Below are positions 12,001 to 27,000 of a stretch of DNA of 64,000 nucleotides, one piece after another (the stretch's first letter is position 1; the number at the start of each line of letters is the position of its first letter). Made by a program: the position numbers and the translations under genes. The notes beneath the pieces were generated by a model, which saw only the letters and a list, made by a program, of their open reading frames with translations, searched no databases and was not told the DNA's origin. This stretch comes from Biomphalaria glabrata (Eukaryota; Mollusca; Gastropoda; Planorbidae), in NCBI RefSeq assembly GCF_947242115.1, contig NC_074713.1:10670001-10734000 (forward strand), in the 5' to 3' direction.

Positions 12001-15000
12001 ACAATAATACTGGGTCAATGATTTCGAGACCGAAGACTAAAGAAAATTGCTAAAGTTCACAAAACAACGAAGACCCAACACTGACCTAAATATCTTTTCA
12101 CAAGTCACACACTTTTCTTAATTTGATTCACACAAAAAAAAAACTTAAATAGACCCCCGGCGGACAACGGTTTTGTCAGCATTAGGTGTGATGTGGGTTT
12201 GTGTTAAACACTGCACTCATCCTTAATCTTAGGTATCGAAGACATTGACACTATTATTATTGTCTTTAGAGCATCGCCTATCAAACCACAAACTCTAACG
12301 ACTTCTTCTTATCTTATCTTATAAAATATAGACGTTACTTCAAAAAAGAATATGATTACGTCCTACGCATGTATCTGTGTGGAACCTTACTTGAGCAGAC
12401 ACGTGAAGACTCGAGGCCAAGATGGCCAGTCGTTGCTGGCCGCGTCCATCTCCTCCACGTTGTCCACGTGGTGCTGACTCAGGCCCAGGGTTATCCTCTT
12501 GATGATCCCCGTCTGAAGGTCCGAGTCAAAGAAGGAGGCGCAGATGTCCCTGGTTCTGGCCAGGCTCCTTTGTTCTTGTTTCTTTGTTCGTCTGTCAACA
12601 CTGGTCACATCAACTTTGGGCGACATTCAAAGGAAAACAACTTTAGAGGTCACACAAGTTATGTTTCGTTGTTAAATTTAAAGTTAGGAGAACAAAAAAC
12701 AAGCACTAGTTGTGGATGTTTGAAGTGCCAGAAGGTGAAATGTGGATGTTTGAAGTGCCAGAAGGTGAAATATGGATGTTTGAAGTGCCAGAAGGTGAAA
12801 TGTGGATGTTTGAAGTGCCAGACGGTGAAATGTGGATGTTTGAAGTGCCAGAAGGTGAAATGTGGATGTTTGAAGTGCCAGAAGGTGAAATGTGGATGTT
12901 TGAAGTGCCAGAAGGTGAAATGTGAATGTCACGAAGTGAAAGGGATAAGTACTAACATCATGTATGAATACCGGGTGTGGCATGTGAATAAAATGATAAG
13001 TAAGGGAAGAAACTCGTCCGTTCGTAAAAGCGCAATGAATTATCCCGTTTTATATTGATACTGTTACTTTTGTGAGTAAAAAGTTAGTCAAATATTAATG
13101 TTTTTGTTTGTTTCATTACTGATCTTCTGTTAGGCTATGTGCATTTGTGTATGTGTTTATCTCAGATATTTTAGTCTAAAAAAATGTATAGTATAAAAAA
13201 GTTGAGGAACAACATAATTGTTAAAATCATTATTCATAAATTTTAAGACCGCATTGAAATCAAAATAGGAACAGACATAAATCTTATCCTGTAGTACTAT
13301 AGTGTATATAGCGCCAAAGACATTAACTTTGTATTATACTCATGTACTTTAAATGCTCAAAATCCACCAGTAGTAAAATGTATTTAACAGTATCAAAAAT
13401 TTTCTCTGACGTAAGCCCATTTGCAAATATCGACATATACTTTGAAAAGTTGAAAAGATGCAAGAGCTTACAGTACCTCGAAGGGTGGAAAATAGAGAAA
13501 ACATTAGGTCCCAGGCCCACACGAATAAACGTAACTACACATTTTAATTATTATTGTAACTCTTGTCGTGCGCATGTGCTTATGGTGCACACTAGAGCAC
13601 AATGCCGTACGAGACAGGAACATGACTTTAGAGGAAGACAGACCTTACTTCCGCCTAGGTATAGCAGCTGAGAAGAAACCTGTCTACAACAAAGGCGGCT
13701 TGTCGTTTTTTTTTTTTGGGGGGGGGGGGGTATTTTATTTGGCATTAAACTTGTGTCATTGTTTTCTACGTCTCGTTAAGTCGCTGACCTTATATTTCTT
13801 ACAAGACATACCTTACTCACGGGTATTTACTTAATTTATTTTTTTACACATTTGAGACCAAAAGAAAATCCGCTGCCGAGGACAAACGCAGACGGCGAAA
13901 AGAAATATCTTAATCGACCACCGGCGGACAATGGTTTTGCTTGCCCCGGATGTGGCAAAAAAATATGTAGGTCACAGTTAGGGCTGCGTAGCCACGAAAA
14001 ATACTGCATTCCTCATTCATCTTCGGACTCGAAGACAAGCCTTATTATTATTATTATTATTATTCCTGATAATTTAGACTTGTTATTGCGATGACAAATC
14101 CACAGACTTCCGGACTAGGTTTTTAACTTTAAACCTTATCGCCTTGTCACAAAGCTGAATATTTTCAACCCGGGTACACTACCTTGCCTTAACGCGATAC
14201 TAGAGTGGAAACGATCGTGTGATGGAGAGATTAGGATAAAGTGGCAGTAAAACTAAACTCCCGTGGAAGTGTCTAAGGCAGGGGTTCTCAACCTGTGGGT
14301 CGCGACCCCCTTGGGGGTCGATTGACGATTTGCCAGGGGTCTCCAAGGAACATTGAACATATGGATTGTTATTGTCTATTCTTTTATTGCTGTATGTGTG
14401 TGTGAGGGGGTCGCGGCAGAGTGGAGGATTGTAAAAGGGGTCGCCGAGCATAAAAGGTTGAGAACCGCTGGTCTAAGGGAAGGCGAGAGCATTTCCATTG
14501 CACATTGCGAAGTTGTAAGAGAGCTTCCACGACCTTGTCGAAACATCCAGACTCCGCTCCTTAAGGGACCGTTTCATCAATGGCGAGTCCTACACAGTTA
14601 CATACGTAAACTATAAGAAAATGCCGGGGGTTCCCGGTGTGCTCGGCCTTCGGCTACGTATTCTAGTCCTTGCGTCCGAAGTACCTGACATGTTTTATGT
14701 GCACATTGACTTGGACACATTGACTTGGACACATTGACTTGGACACATTGACTTGGACACATTGACTTGGACCTCTTTCAGACAGAGCGGTTTGTTCAAT
14801 CAGGCTTACAAGCCTAGAGTTCGAAGAGCCTTTGGCTCAACTCTTTTGACAGTAAAACGGACATTTTCTGTACGACATTTTGTCGTGGCGTCGATGAATC
14901 TCGTGGACGATGTCCACCAAAAACCAAACCAGTAGCAACGTCGGTACATTTTTTGTTCAGTTCATACGAGAGCTTCAGTGGCTTGCCAAGGACAGAAAAT

Positions 15001-18000
15001 GAAGCATTGCTCAGTTCAAGCAGTTTTCTTTTTATTTTGTGACGTGTCTTATTTCATTCAGTGTGATGTACCAACTTACGTACTCGGGTGTAGCACTGGT
15101 GCTATGATGCACAGGCTTTGTTTGGTCGATTTTGGGATTTTCCCGTTTTCCCCATAAATTAAACAATGTCAAGGACGCTGAATTGAACTTCAAAAAATAA
15201 TAATAATAAAGCTACAAACAAAAAAGCTTAGAAAATTTGATTCTGCAGTGCTAAAAATTAATATATTGTAACGAATCTGACTATCCAGGCTCTCTGCAAA
15301 CTGCACCATACACCACCAACTTAAGGAACTTGACAACTCAGGGCTCCAAAGTAACGTAACAGTTTAATAGTTGAATAAGTAACAGCCAATACTGTACAAT
15401 TGGCAACACGTACACTGTACAAATATCTCTCCGATAACAACGTTCCGCCGTATCAACTCTTGCACTGGCCTCCCCGTCTCGTTCCGGGCTTGCACTGGGT
15501 TCAACAGTTCAGGACTGACTTTACACACTAGGTTCGTTGTGTCGGACTCGATCGCAGACCAAGATCAAGACTCCATTCGTCTCAACTGTACTTGACAGTA
15601 CTCCGCACTGAACCGTCGTAATGCTCCGTACAGAACCACACCGTTGAACTGTGCTGTAGTCGACCGGACTGTGGTGAACCGGGCTCTGAACCCCTGCCGT
15701 GAACCGTCTCTCGTGAACCGTGCTGTATTGAGCCCCTTTTTTCAACCGTCTTGACTGCGACACCTCCTCTCTTATATAGGGTCCTTACTGGCCTTCTCGA
15801 ACCGGACAGAACGCCGCTCGACGTTTCTAGGTGGTCAGATGACTACAACTCTGTTCACGACGGCGATCCTTCCCGAACCGTCCTGTTGATACTCGACTCG
15901 GCTGACCGTCGTAGCTCGTCACGGTTGACCACTCGTCTAGCGCTGGCCTAGGGCGATTTGCGTCGGCTGACTACACACGTACCACTACCCCCATCTGTGC
16001 CACCACCGGGTTTATAACAATATATATATATTTATTATATAATACCATACACATTTATTCTGTACACCGGATGTACCAAAAAGCTAGCTATTTATAGATT
16101 TTCCGCCTCATACAATAACTTACTGTAAACATCACAGGGGTTCTGGTTGACTGGACATGGGTAGCCAATGGTGGTAAAGTAAGGCACCATTTGGTCAGGT
16201 CGACCTAAAAAGGCTAGCTGTCCCATCGTTAATATGGCTATCTTGTCCAGGAGCCGGAAGATGTCAGAACGAGGCTGATGGATAGACATGATGACCAGTT
16301 TGCCCTTGTGAGCCAGATCAGCGAGACTTTGGACAAGGTGATGTGCCGTGAAGGCGTCCAGACCGGACGTCGGCTCGTCTAGTAATAAAATGTCTGTGAA
16401 TGAAAAAAAAAAGTTTCAAAATACTTTAACATTTTTTTTCAAAAGCCCAACTATCAACTCACTCTTTCGTCATAGCCAAAGGTAACATTTAAAAAATGGA
16501 ATCATGTATTGGGCATCCTTTCCCGGGTCACATGGTTCATAAAATGGATGCGGATCATCTAGAACCTGAGATGAACTCCTATTGAAAAAAACAGAGCAGG
16601 AAGGACTCAATCCTCCTGTAGTGCCCTGGCAAGAAACTGGGCCGTTCGGCGTAATGCCTCTTAGCTACCATGCAAGTCGATTGACTGCTCAGACACGTCC
16701 CCCCTTAACTCGCGGAGCAGGGGACACTCGTACAAGACGTGCGACACTGTTTCGACGCTCTCTCCACAGTGACGGCATCGGTAGTCAATGCTCGGACGAG
16801 CCGGGCACTCGACTTGTATGGTAGCTATGGAACCAGACGTGGACATCGCAACGGGAGTTAGGAGACAACTCCTTGTATTACAGTGTCACAACGATCTGGG
16901 CAGTATTCATTGAATACATTTATATTAAATAACGTTAATGAGCGTTCCGATTCAGGGGAACTAACAATTACTTTTGTATTTTTCTTATTAATGACTAACA
17001 GTGATATCCCTTTTTCCTGTGATCACTTGCATGTAAAGGTACGCGACTCATGTTGACTTTTTAAATTTAAACAGAAGGTAAAAATTTAATTAAAATAATT
17101 ATTTTGCAGCTGTGGGAAAGGAGTATCAACTTTATAGACACGCGTAGCACGGACCGTACTGTCCATGTGGGGAGAGCTTTGTTAAGCCGGCCAGAACCAC
17201 GCGTTAAGCAGGATGTATAGTGTCCGTAGTTAGGGTATCAATGCACTATCCCAAATTAGAAGGATGAATTCTTGAATGAGTGAGGCGCTTTCAATTTTAT
17301 TGGTCTGAAACTTACTTGAAAGGATTTGGGGGAGGGGGACTCGGGTTCAATTCCCAGTGAATGTTGGGATTTGAGTTCGCCCAACTATAATAGGTAGCTG
17401 GCATTAGTTGGGGGAGTAATGGCGGCTGTTGGTCGAGCTGGCCACATGGCACCTTCTTGAACAGTGGATATAGAAATAGATGAGCCTTACATCATCTGAC
17501 CTAAAGATCACAATATCATAGTTCAACTACTGTTTAAAATACAACAGAAGAGATTATTCAACATCCCCTCCCATACCAACGCCTGTTTTCACTCCTCGTA
17601 GAAAAGTTCTTTTCTTTTCTTTTGTTTTTCAAGTTTCTGATGTTCCTTCAAAAAGGAAGATTGTAAAGTTCTATCCAAAACAGTCAGGGGCGCATATTTA
17701 TCGACAAGGCGGCTCTTCGTGTAAATTTATAAGAGGGATCATTTTGAGTTTTATTTTCTCTCTTCGGATTTTTTAAAATTCCAGATGTATGGTTTCAAAA
17801 AAAAAATAAAAATGAATGAATTTGAAAGACCTGGATCCTTCAAGAGTTGAACACCAATGGATATCCTCCTTTTCTCTCCTCCTGACACCCCCCTGATGAC
17901 GGTCCCGCCAATTCTGCTCTCCGCGACGTGAATCAGCCCCATGTCGATGATGACAGACTGTACCTGAAGAGCAAATCAACCAAAAGTAATTGCTGACAAA

Positions 18001-21000
18001 CAGTATGTGATACAAATATTGCCTTTGAAGACAAGAGAAGAAATGAGAAGCTTAGCGGAGATACCAGGCACTATTTGTATTATCCTTTTAGGATGGGGAA
18101 AAAATGTATTTATACTAAACAATTTAATTTAAAAAAAAAAAAAAGAACTATTAAAAAAAACTTGAAAATAAAAAAAAACCATTTCCTAACTATATTAGAA
18201 ATAAAACTCATTGTTTAAAATGTAGAGTAGTCATACAAAAACACTAGCTTAGAAAAATACTTCGAACTTGGTCATAGCATACTACATACCAGTGTTTTTT
18301 TTTTCTCTAATGCCATTATAGCAAAGATGTACGGGTTGCCTGAATCAGACAGGAATACCAATGACTTAGCAGACTTTAAGTCTCTAATTAGCATGCATGA
18401 CTAGATCATCATGGGTACAATAAGAATGCAATTATCTTCTTTTTAAAAAATGTCTGTAATTTATAAGACAATGAAATGTGTTTTAAAAGAAAACATATTA
18501 TTTTGACATCAATATCATCATTTCAATAGTTCATTGTACACTCTGAACTTGATATAGTGAGATGCACACTCTGAACTTGATATAGTGAGATGTACACTCT
18601 AAACGTGATATAGTGAGATGTACACTCTAAACTTGATATAGTGAGATGTACACTCTAAACTTGATATAGTGAGATGTACACTCTAAACTTGATATAGTGA
18701 GATGTACACTCTAAACGTGATATAGTGAGATGTACACTCTAAACTTGATATAGTGAGATGTACACTCTAAACGTGATATAGTGAGATGTACACTCTGAAC
18801 TTGATATAGTGAGATGTACACTCTAAACGTGATATAGTGAGATGTACACTCTGAACTTGATATAGTGAGATGTGCACTCTAAACTTGATATAGTGAGATG
18901 TGCACTCTAAACTTGATATAGTGAGATGTACACTCTAAACTTGATATAGTGGGATGTACACAAAATGTAATAGCAATGATTTACTAAATATAACTTTTAC
19001 GATTCGCGAGATAACAGTGATAGTGCCAATGAGTTTGTGCGCGTGTGTGTATGGTACTAAAGTACTTTTACTGTTATCTCGATGTGTTGACGCACTATTG
19101 AGGTAAGTCCAATGAACTGACAAGCACGAACCATCCATCTCACTGAAGGTCACTGACCAACACACATTCACTTAACACAGACAGTTACGACCTGTACACA
19201 GCTGGACATCATAAGGCTCGACATGTCTTTAAACACAAACACTTTATGGTTTAAATTGACACAGCACTGTAAAGGTTATTTTTCAAATTGAATAGTTCCT
19301 ATGACTAGTGTTAGGTCTGAGATGAACAGCTGGATGGTGTCCAGACTGTCCTTACTGTTTCTACTTTCTCTTGGAATAACCTGCCCAGTGAGCAGCCGGA
19401 CATTCCGGGCTCACAGAGGTCTCACCAGCCACACGAGGAGGCACAAAACCCCAGTGCAAATCATTCAGCTCCTTGGATGACAAAAGTGGTCATCATCGAA
19501 TTACGATGGACGAACTATATATGTACTTTCTCTTTTAAAGGGATGTTCTGGGGCCAGTATTTTGTTCGGGTATGTCGATGAAGTAAGCAGCTTAGAAGGG
19601 TGGTCGATATCTCTCTCTGGCGTCACTCCAGGGCATGCTTCTTTAGCTTCCGTGTTCACTAAGAGAATTAACGTATTGACAGATCATTGAGAATCAACAT
19701 AGGGCTTCATTGACAGATCATTGAGAATCAACATAGGGCTTCATTGACAGATCATTAAGGATCAACATAGGGCTTCATTGACAGATCATTGAGAATCAAC
19801 ATAGGGCTTCATTGACAGATCATTGAGAATCAACATAGGGCTTCATTGACAGATCATTGAGAATCAACATAGGGCTTCATTGACAGATCATTGAGAATCA
19901 ACATAGGGCTTCATTGACAGATCATTGAGAATCAACATATGGCTTCTTTGACAGATCATTGAGGATCAACATAGGGCTTCATTGACAGATCATTGAGAAT
20001 CAACATAGGGCTTCATTGACAGATCATTGAGAATCAACATAGGGCTTCATTGACAGATCATTGAGAATCAACATATGGCTTCATTGACAGATCATTGAGA
20101 ATCAACATAGGGCTTCATTGACAGATTATTGAGAATCAACATAGGGCTTCATTGACAGATCATTGAGAATCAACATAGGGCTTCATTGACAGATCATTGA
20201 GAATCAACATAGGGCTTCATTGACAGATCATTGAGAATCAACATAGGGCTTCATTGACAGATTATTGAGAATCAACATAGGGCTTCATTGACAGATCATT
20301 GAGAATCAACATGGGGCTTCATTGACAGATCATTGAGAATCAACACAGGGCTTAATTGACAGATCATTGAGAATCAACATAGGGCTTCATTGACAGATCA
20401 TTGAGAATCAACATGGGGCTTCATTGACAGATCATTGAGAATCAACATAGGGCTTCATTGACAGATCATTGAGGATCAACATAGGGCTTCATTGACAGAT
20501 CATTGAGAATCAACATGGAGCTTCATTGACAGATCATTGAGAATCAACATATGGCTTCATTGACAGATCATTGAGGATCAACATAGGGCTTCATTGACAG
20601 ATCATTGAGAATCAACATTGGGCTTCATTGACAGATCATTAAGGATCAACATAGGGCTTCATTGACAGATTATTGAGGATCAACATAGGGCTTCATTGAC
20701 AGATCATTGAGGATCAACATAGGGCTTCATTGACAGATCATTGAGAATCAACATAGGGCTTCATTGACAGATCATTGAGAATCAACATAGGGCTTCATTG
20801 ACAGATCATTGAGAATTAAGATAGGTCTTATTTGAAAGATCTCTCAGATTAAACATAGGACTTATTTGACTGATCACCAATGCACGTGAACAAAATGCGG
20901 TCATTGACACCAGCATAAGGACTTAACTCTGACACTTTCACATGTATGAAAAAAAAATTGCACTAAGAATTTCTACAAGGGTTTTAAAATAAAGGAACAA

Positions 21001-24000
21001 CCTTTTTGTCGATGTCAGATGGCTTGAAGTGACCAGGCAGTTTCAGGTACGCCATGTAGGTCAAGGTCTCCCGTACGGTCAGAGTGGGCAACAGTCTGTC
21101 AGCCTGCAGGACGTAACTGGACTTCTGTCTCATCATTTCTCTGGTGCACTGCTGACCATTGTAGCTGATCACACCAGTGGTCACCCCTGTGCTTCTACCG
21201 GATATGACGTCAAGGAGCGACGTCTTGCCGGAACCTAAAATCAACCAAGACGGGCATTCTTTCATTAAATATCTTTAACATACATCGTCTGCTAGTTCCA
21301 GCCGTGAACAAACGTTTCTCACTATTAGAAATGTTCATAAAATGGAGGCAAAAAAATGAATAACAAGGTTTTTTTGGTGTATCCGGTGTACAGAATACAA
21401 AAGTATGAACTTATTATGAACTTATTATGAACTTACTATGAACTTACTATGAACTTACTATGAACTTACTATGAACTTATTATGAACTTACTATGAACTT
21501 ACTATGAACTTACTATGAACTTACTATGAACTTACTATGAACTTACTATGAACTTATTATGAGCTTACTATGAACTTACTATGAGCTTACTATGAACTTA
21601 CTATGAACTTACTATGAACTTATTATGAACTTACTATGAACTTACTATGAACTTACTATGAACTTATTATGAACTTACTATGAACTTACTATGAACTTAC
21701 TATGAACTTATTATGAACTTACTATGAACTTATTATGAACTTACTATGAACTTATTATGAACTTACTATGAACTTACTATGAACTTACTATGAACTTATT
21801 ATGAAATTACTATGAACTTATTATGAACTTACTATGAACTTTCTATGAACTTACTATGAACTTACTATGAGCTTACTATGAACTTACTATGAACTTACTA
21901 TGAACTTACTATGAACTTACTATAAACTTACTATGAACTTACTATGAACTTACTATGAACTTACTATGAACTTACTAAGAACTTACTATGAACTTACTAT
22001 GAACTTACTATGAACTTACTATGAACTTACTATGAACTAAGCTAAGCAATAATTTGTGCGCACCTTTTTTTTAGCTCTGTAGAATCAAATATTGAGTAGT
22101 AGGACTTTAAAAAACTTTTTGCTTCTGTAACTGTTATATGTAGATACTCTAACCCACAAAGAATGCCAAATGTTTCTGCATCTTTTAATTCCATATTGAG
22201 TATAGGTCTGCACAGGGACGGACTGGCTAAATGGGCGTTCGGGCATGGCTATATGGGCATTCGGGCAAATTCCCGGTGGGCCGGTACCCAAATGGGCCGG
22301 TCGGTCCACCCAAAGAGACTCATGGATGTCGCTATAGAACTTTTTAAATTGTTAAAGAGTTTTTAATATTCTCTTGTAAAAGGGACCCTCTGAGCATCGC
22401 GCTTTAAAAAATATCGTTTACAGACTCTACAGTGTAATGCTAATTTAATCTAACACATTTTCAGAAATAATGTAATAGTCTACAGCCGTAGACAGTGCTA
22501 CAAGTAGGCTTCATCCTTTTGGGGCCCACACTTTTGGCTATTAAAATTCAACGTAAGGCCTACTATATTACTTAAAAAGATACAGAGTTCATTGTATGCA
22601 TGGGTTCAGTTATCGATACATTATCAAACTTAATAGAATGATATTGAGGACAGGTAGACGTAGACTTAGAAATGGATTTCCATCATATGATATAGGCCAA
22701 CAATTTGTGGGCCGGATTGTATAGAAATGCCTGAGCTGTTTTGTTCAGATAGTAGAACATGTGATGTACATGCAGATTCATTATTTTATTTACTAATGTG
22801 TATTACTATTTTAAACTATAACTCTTTGCTTTAAGGAATTATTAGTTTGAAAGTGGAAGTTGGTCTAGAAAGGTAGTTCATGAACTTCGCCACTTCCCTT
22901 ACCCTTAAACTTCTGGGTATGTAATAACACATTTTGTAAACGTAATTTTGTTTTAGATTATATTCGTTAGTTCAAGCCTAGGAAGACACTAGCCTTTTAG
23001 CTTATCTCCCCTGATACGTTAAATGTAGCTCTTATTAATAATAATATAGATTTCTACTTCTATTTCTAGATGTAATACCTGAAGTACCAACCAGTGCAGT
23101 TAGCTCCCCTGTCTCGAACGTCATGCACAGATTGTTAAGGACTAGCTTCTTCCTAGACCGGAAGCAGGCCCCATTCCACCAATGTCCAGTTCTTTCCTTG
23201 ACCTAAAACAGAAAATAATGTATAACAATAAAAAGAATCTGTAGGCCTACACATTAATAAATTGTTAGTATTGACGGCAACCAAAAGGTACGAGGCCTGC
23301 CTTCGAGCTTGGTGTCCTGGACCCGAATTCTGATGAGGACTTCTTAGCCTTTACCGGGGAAGGAGGGGTTGAACTTTCATGTTAATTTAATGTATACCTT
23401 TTTTTTTGCGATGCTTAATTAATTTTTTAAATAAAATTTATCTTGTATCTCACACATATACACACGTGAACTTGGCTTGTCTGGGCTACCTAGAAATGGG
23501 CTCGAGGTTCGACACCCGACTCGGGCAGAGTTGCGTTTACTGAGCGCCTAAAGGCAGCACGGAAAACAAACTCCCAGATACCTTTCCCCCCATTGGTCCA
23601 CAAATGAGATTGGACCAAAGCGCTCTATAAGCATGAAAGTAGCGCTATATAAAAGCTATAATAATAATAATAATATGATTATGCCTTTTTCTTCTCTACT
23701 TCATGTTTCATATATTGTAGATTAATTGTGTTATATGTCTGCTGTTTAGTTCCATTGTGGAACAGAAGAAAAGGCATTTCCTGACAAGGGTTTTAAGAGT
23801 TACTTCCTTTAAGGACTAGAGCTACATATCAAGCTTAACTGGTTCAGAGCGATCCTCTACAAATGGTCATGGTAACGGGATGGCTTGTTCCGATTCCAGT
23901 ACGCACACCCGGACAGACGTGGCGGGAAGCTAGTGCACTAGGAATGGCCTGTTCAGCTGACATGGCAAGCGGCTAGTGCACAAGGAATGGCCTGTCCAGC

Positions 24001-27000
24001 TGACATGGCAAGCAGCTAGTGCACTTGGAATGGCCTGTCCAGCTGACATGGCAAGCAGCTAGTGCACTAGGAATGGCCTGTCCAGCTGACATGGCAAGCA
24101 GCTAGTGCACTAGGAATGGCCTGTCCAGCTGACATGGCAAGCAGCTAGTGCACTTGGAATGGCCTGTCCAGCTGACATGGAAGCAGCTAGTGCACTTGGA
24201 ATGGCCTGACCAGCTGACATGGCAAGCAGCTAGTTCACTAGGAATGGCCTGTCCAGCTGACATGGAAGCAGCTAGTGCACTAGGAATGGCCTGTCCAGCT
24301 GACATGGAAGCAGCTAGTGCACTTGGAATGGCCTTTCCAGCTGAAGCAGCTAGTGCACTAGGAATGGCCTGTCCAGCTGACATGGCAAGCAGCTAGTGCA
24401 CTAGGAATGGCCTGTCCAGCTGACATGGCAAGCAACTAGTGCACTAGGAATGACCTGTTCAGCTGACACGGCATGCGGCTAGTGCACTAGGAATGGCCTG
24501 TCCAGCTGACATGGCAAGCAGCTAGTGCACTAGGAATGACCTGTTCAGCTGACATGGCAAGCAGCTAGTGCACTAGGAATGGCCTGTCCAGCTGACATGG
24601 CAAGCAGCTAGTGCACTAGGAATAGCCTGTCCAGGTGACATGGCAAGCAGCTAGTGCACTAGGAATAGCCTGTCCAGCTGACATGGCAAGCAGCTAGTAC
24701 ACTAGGAATGGCCTGTCCAGCTGACATGGCAAGCAGCTAGTGCACTTGGAATGGCCTGTTCAGCTGACATGGACTTACATACAGGGACAACGAAGGATTG
24801 GAAGATGGAAATAATGTTTAGCGCCACTTTCATGCTTATAGCATTTATAGCATGCTCAATTGTCTCTAGTCCAATCACTTTTGTGGACCTTTTGATAGAG
24901 GTAGAGGGCTAAGAGGGGGATATTAGGAAGGTTTCCGTGCTTCCTTTTCAAAACCAATCCACGGGAACTAGATGCATTCTTCATTAATCTTCGGACTCTA
25001 AGACAAGCCTTAGTATCCAATTAGCCTACTTATAAAAACAGGTTTCATTAGTTTATTGTTAGTTTTCATTTTTTTAAATTCTCTACATTATTTTGTCACG
25101 GGTCTCCCGAACACATTTTGCATAGGACTAATTGATTAACTAATTGATTAACTCATTGATTAACTAATTGATTAACTCATTGATTAACTCATTGATTAAC
25201 TAATTGATTAACTAATTGATTAACTCATTGATTAACTCATTGATTAACTAATTGATTAACTCATTGATTAACTCATTGATTAACTCATTGATTAACTCAT
25301 TGATTAACTCATTGATTAACTCATTGATTAGTTAATATGTTGTATTGTTACCGACAATCAATAATTGTTCAAACGCTTAATTTAATCCGAGAATGGGAAG
25401 TGGAAGAAATAATGTGTATACGTTTTCTTCCCAGACAGACAGACAGACGGAATGATTTGATATAAGTTCAGTAAAAACAGGCGAAGGTCTTTAAAGTCAA
25501 GGTTGTTTTATTCGGTCAATAAATTGTTTATTTCACTTCGAAAGTTGTCGAGTTCTATTGGCTAGTTGTGAAAATTAAATCAAAGACTCTTACAAGAATT
25601 GTGTATCGTAAAATATATGACAGATTCCGAATCCCAGTGTAGAATGAGGAAATTAAATATATGACAGATTCAGAGCCGCAGTCTAGTAAGACAAAGTGTT
25701 ACTATACTGAATTTTCTGAATCCCGGTTGTAGAGCGATGAAGCATATGTATCCGGTCTAGAGGGATCACATATGAGTAGACATAGATTCAGAACCCTAGT
25801 CTAGAACTATGAATAAATAGTTGACAGTTTCAGAACCTTAGTCTAGAACTATGAATAAATAGTTGACAGTTTCAGAACCCCAGTCTAGAACTATGAATAA
25901 ATAGTTGACAGTTTCAGAACCCCAGTCTAGAACTATGAATAAATAGTTGACAGTTTCAGAACCCCAGTCTAGAACTATGAATAAATAGTTGACAGTTTCA
26001 GAACCCCAGTCTAGAACTATGAATAAATAGTTGACAGTTTCAGAACCCCAGTCTAGAACTATGAATAAATAGTTGACAGTTTCAGAACCTTATTGTACAA
26101 AGAAGACGTCATGATCTAAGAATGTTATGTAGGTGGTCCATACCCTATTATCTAAAATTTGATTGTGACATCAGCGTGTATATATGTGTGTGTGTTGTAT
26201 GTGTCTGGAAATTGGAGCAGTGTGTCGTTGAATGGGGAACGATTAAGGAATAGACCTTTCTACCTGACACCCACTAAAGTGCTTGGATTAAATAAGTTTA
26301 CACACACAGAGGCGTATTGAGAAAAACGTGCGCCCGGGGAAAGAAGCTTTATTGGCACACAGACACACACACAGGCACACATACACACACACACACTGGC
26401 ACATACACAGGCACATAGACACACACACAGGCATACAGACACACACACACACAGGCACACAGACATACACACACCATTTTCCAAGAACGTCACATAAAAA
26501 TAAAGGCTAAAAAATAAAAAGTATTTAATAATAATATAATACAAATAACCTTAGAATGTATTTATTAACTTAAAATATCTACAATATTTTTTTTGGTACT
26601 TCTCTGCGTGTGGCACCTCCCTGAGGGTGGTGCCTTGAGCATCTTGCCCACCTCACTACGCCTTTGCGCGTACACACACACACACACTCAGACACAAGTG
26701 AAGTCTCTCGCAGGATAGTTCAAAATAATGTGGCTCGTCGTTTAATACGAGACTTACAATGTCAGTTTCCTTGTTCTTCTATCACGTGTAGACCTTTAAG
26801 AATTCCTACCTCGAAGTTATAAGGCAAATAGTAGGATAGATCTCGTCCCGTTTGAACTCAAATACAATTAGGCCCTAATGATTTCAAGACCAAAGCAATA
26901 AAACAAAATGATTTCAGTTTGAACGGGTCAAAGTGTAAAATGCAGTTTAAAATGTTCATGCTATTCTGAACTACTGGAAAGTCTTATGATGATGTGCTTC

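Noticed and set aside
12369-13058. Plus-strand frame with Cys-rich repeats as a small secreted or metal-binding protein
   Set aside because: The repeats are a 30-bp intronic array and the front half is antisense to exon 6 of the ABCG5-like gene.
15521-15951. GC-rich open frames at 15.5-15.9 kb as genes
   Set aside because: They lie within the solo LTR and have no recognised motif.
19676-20815. CRISPR-like array of regular repeats
   Set aside because: Units are contiguous with no spacers, and the context is eukaryotic and intronic.
26260-26544. Cys/Val-rich frames near 26.3 kb as a toxin-like peptide
   Set aside because: They translate a CA microsatellite inside a MITE.
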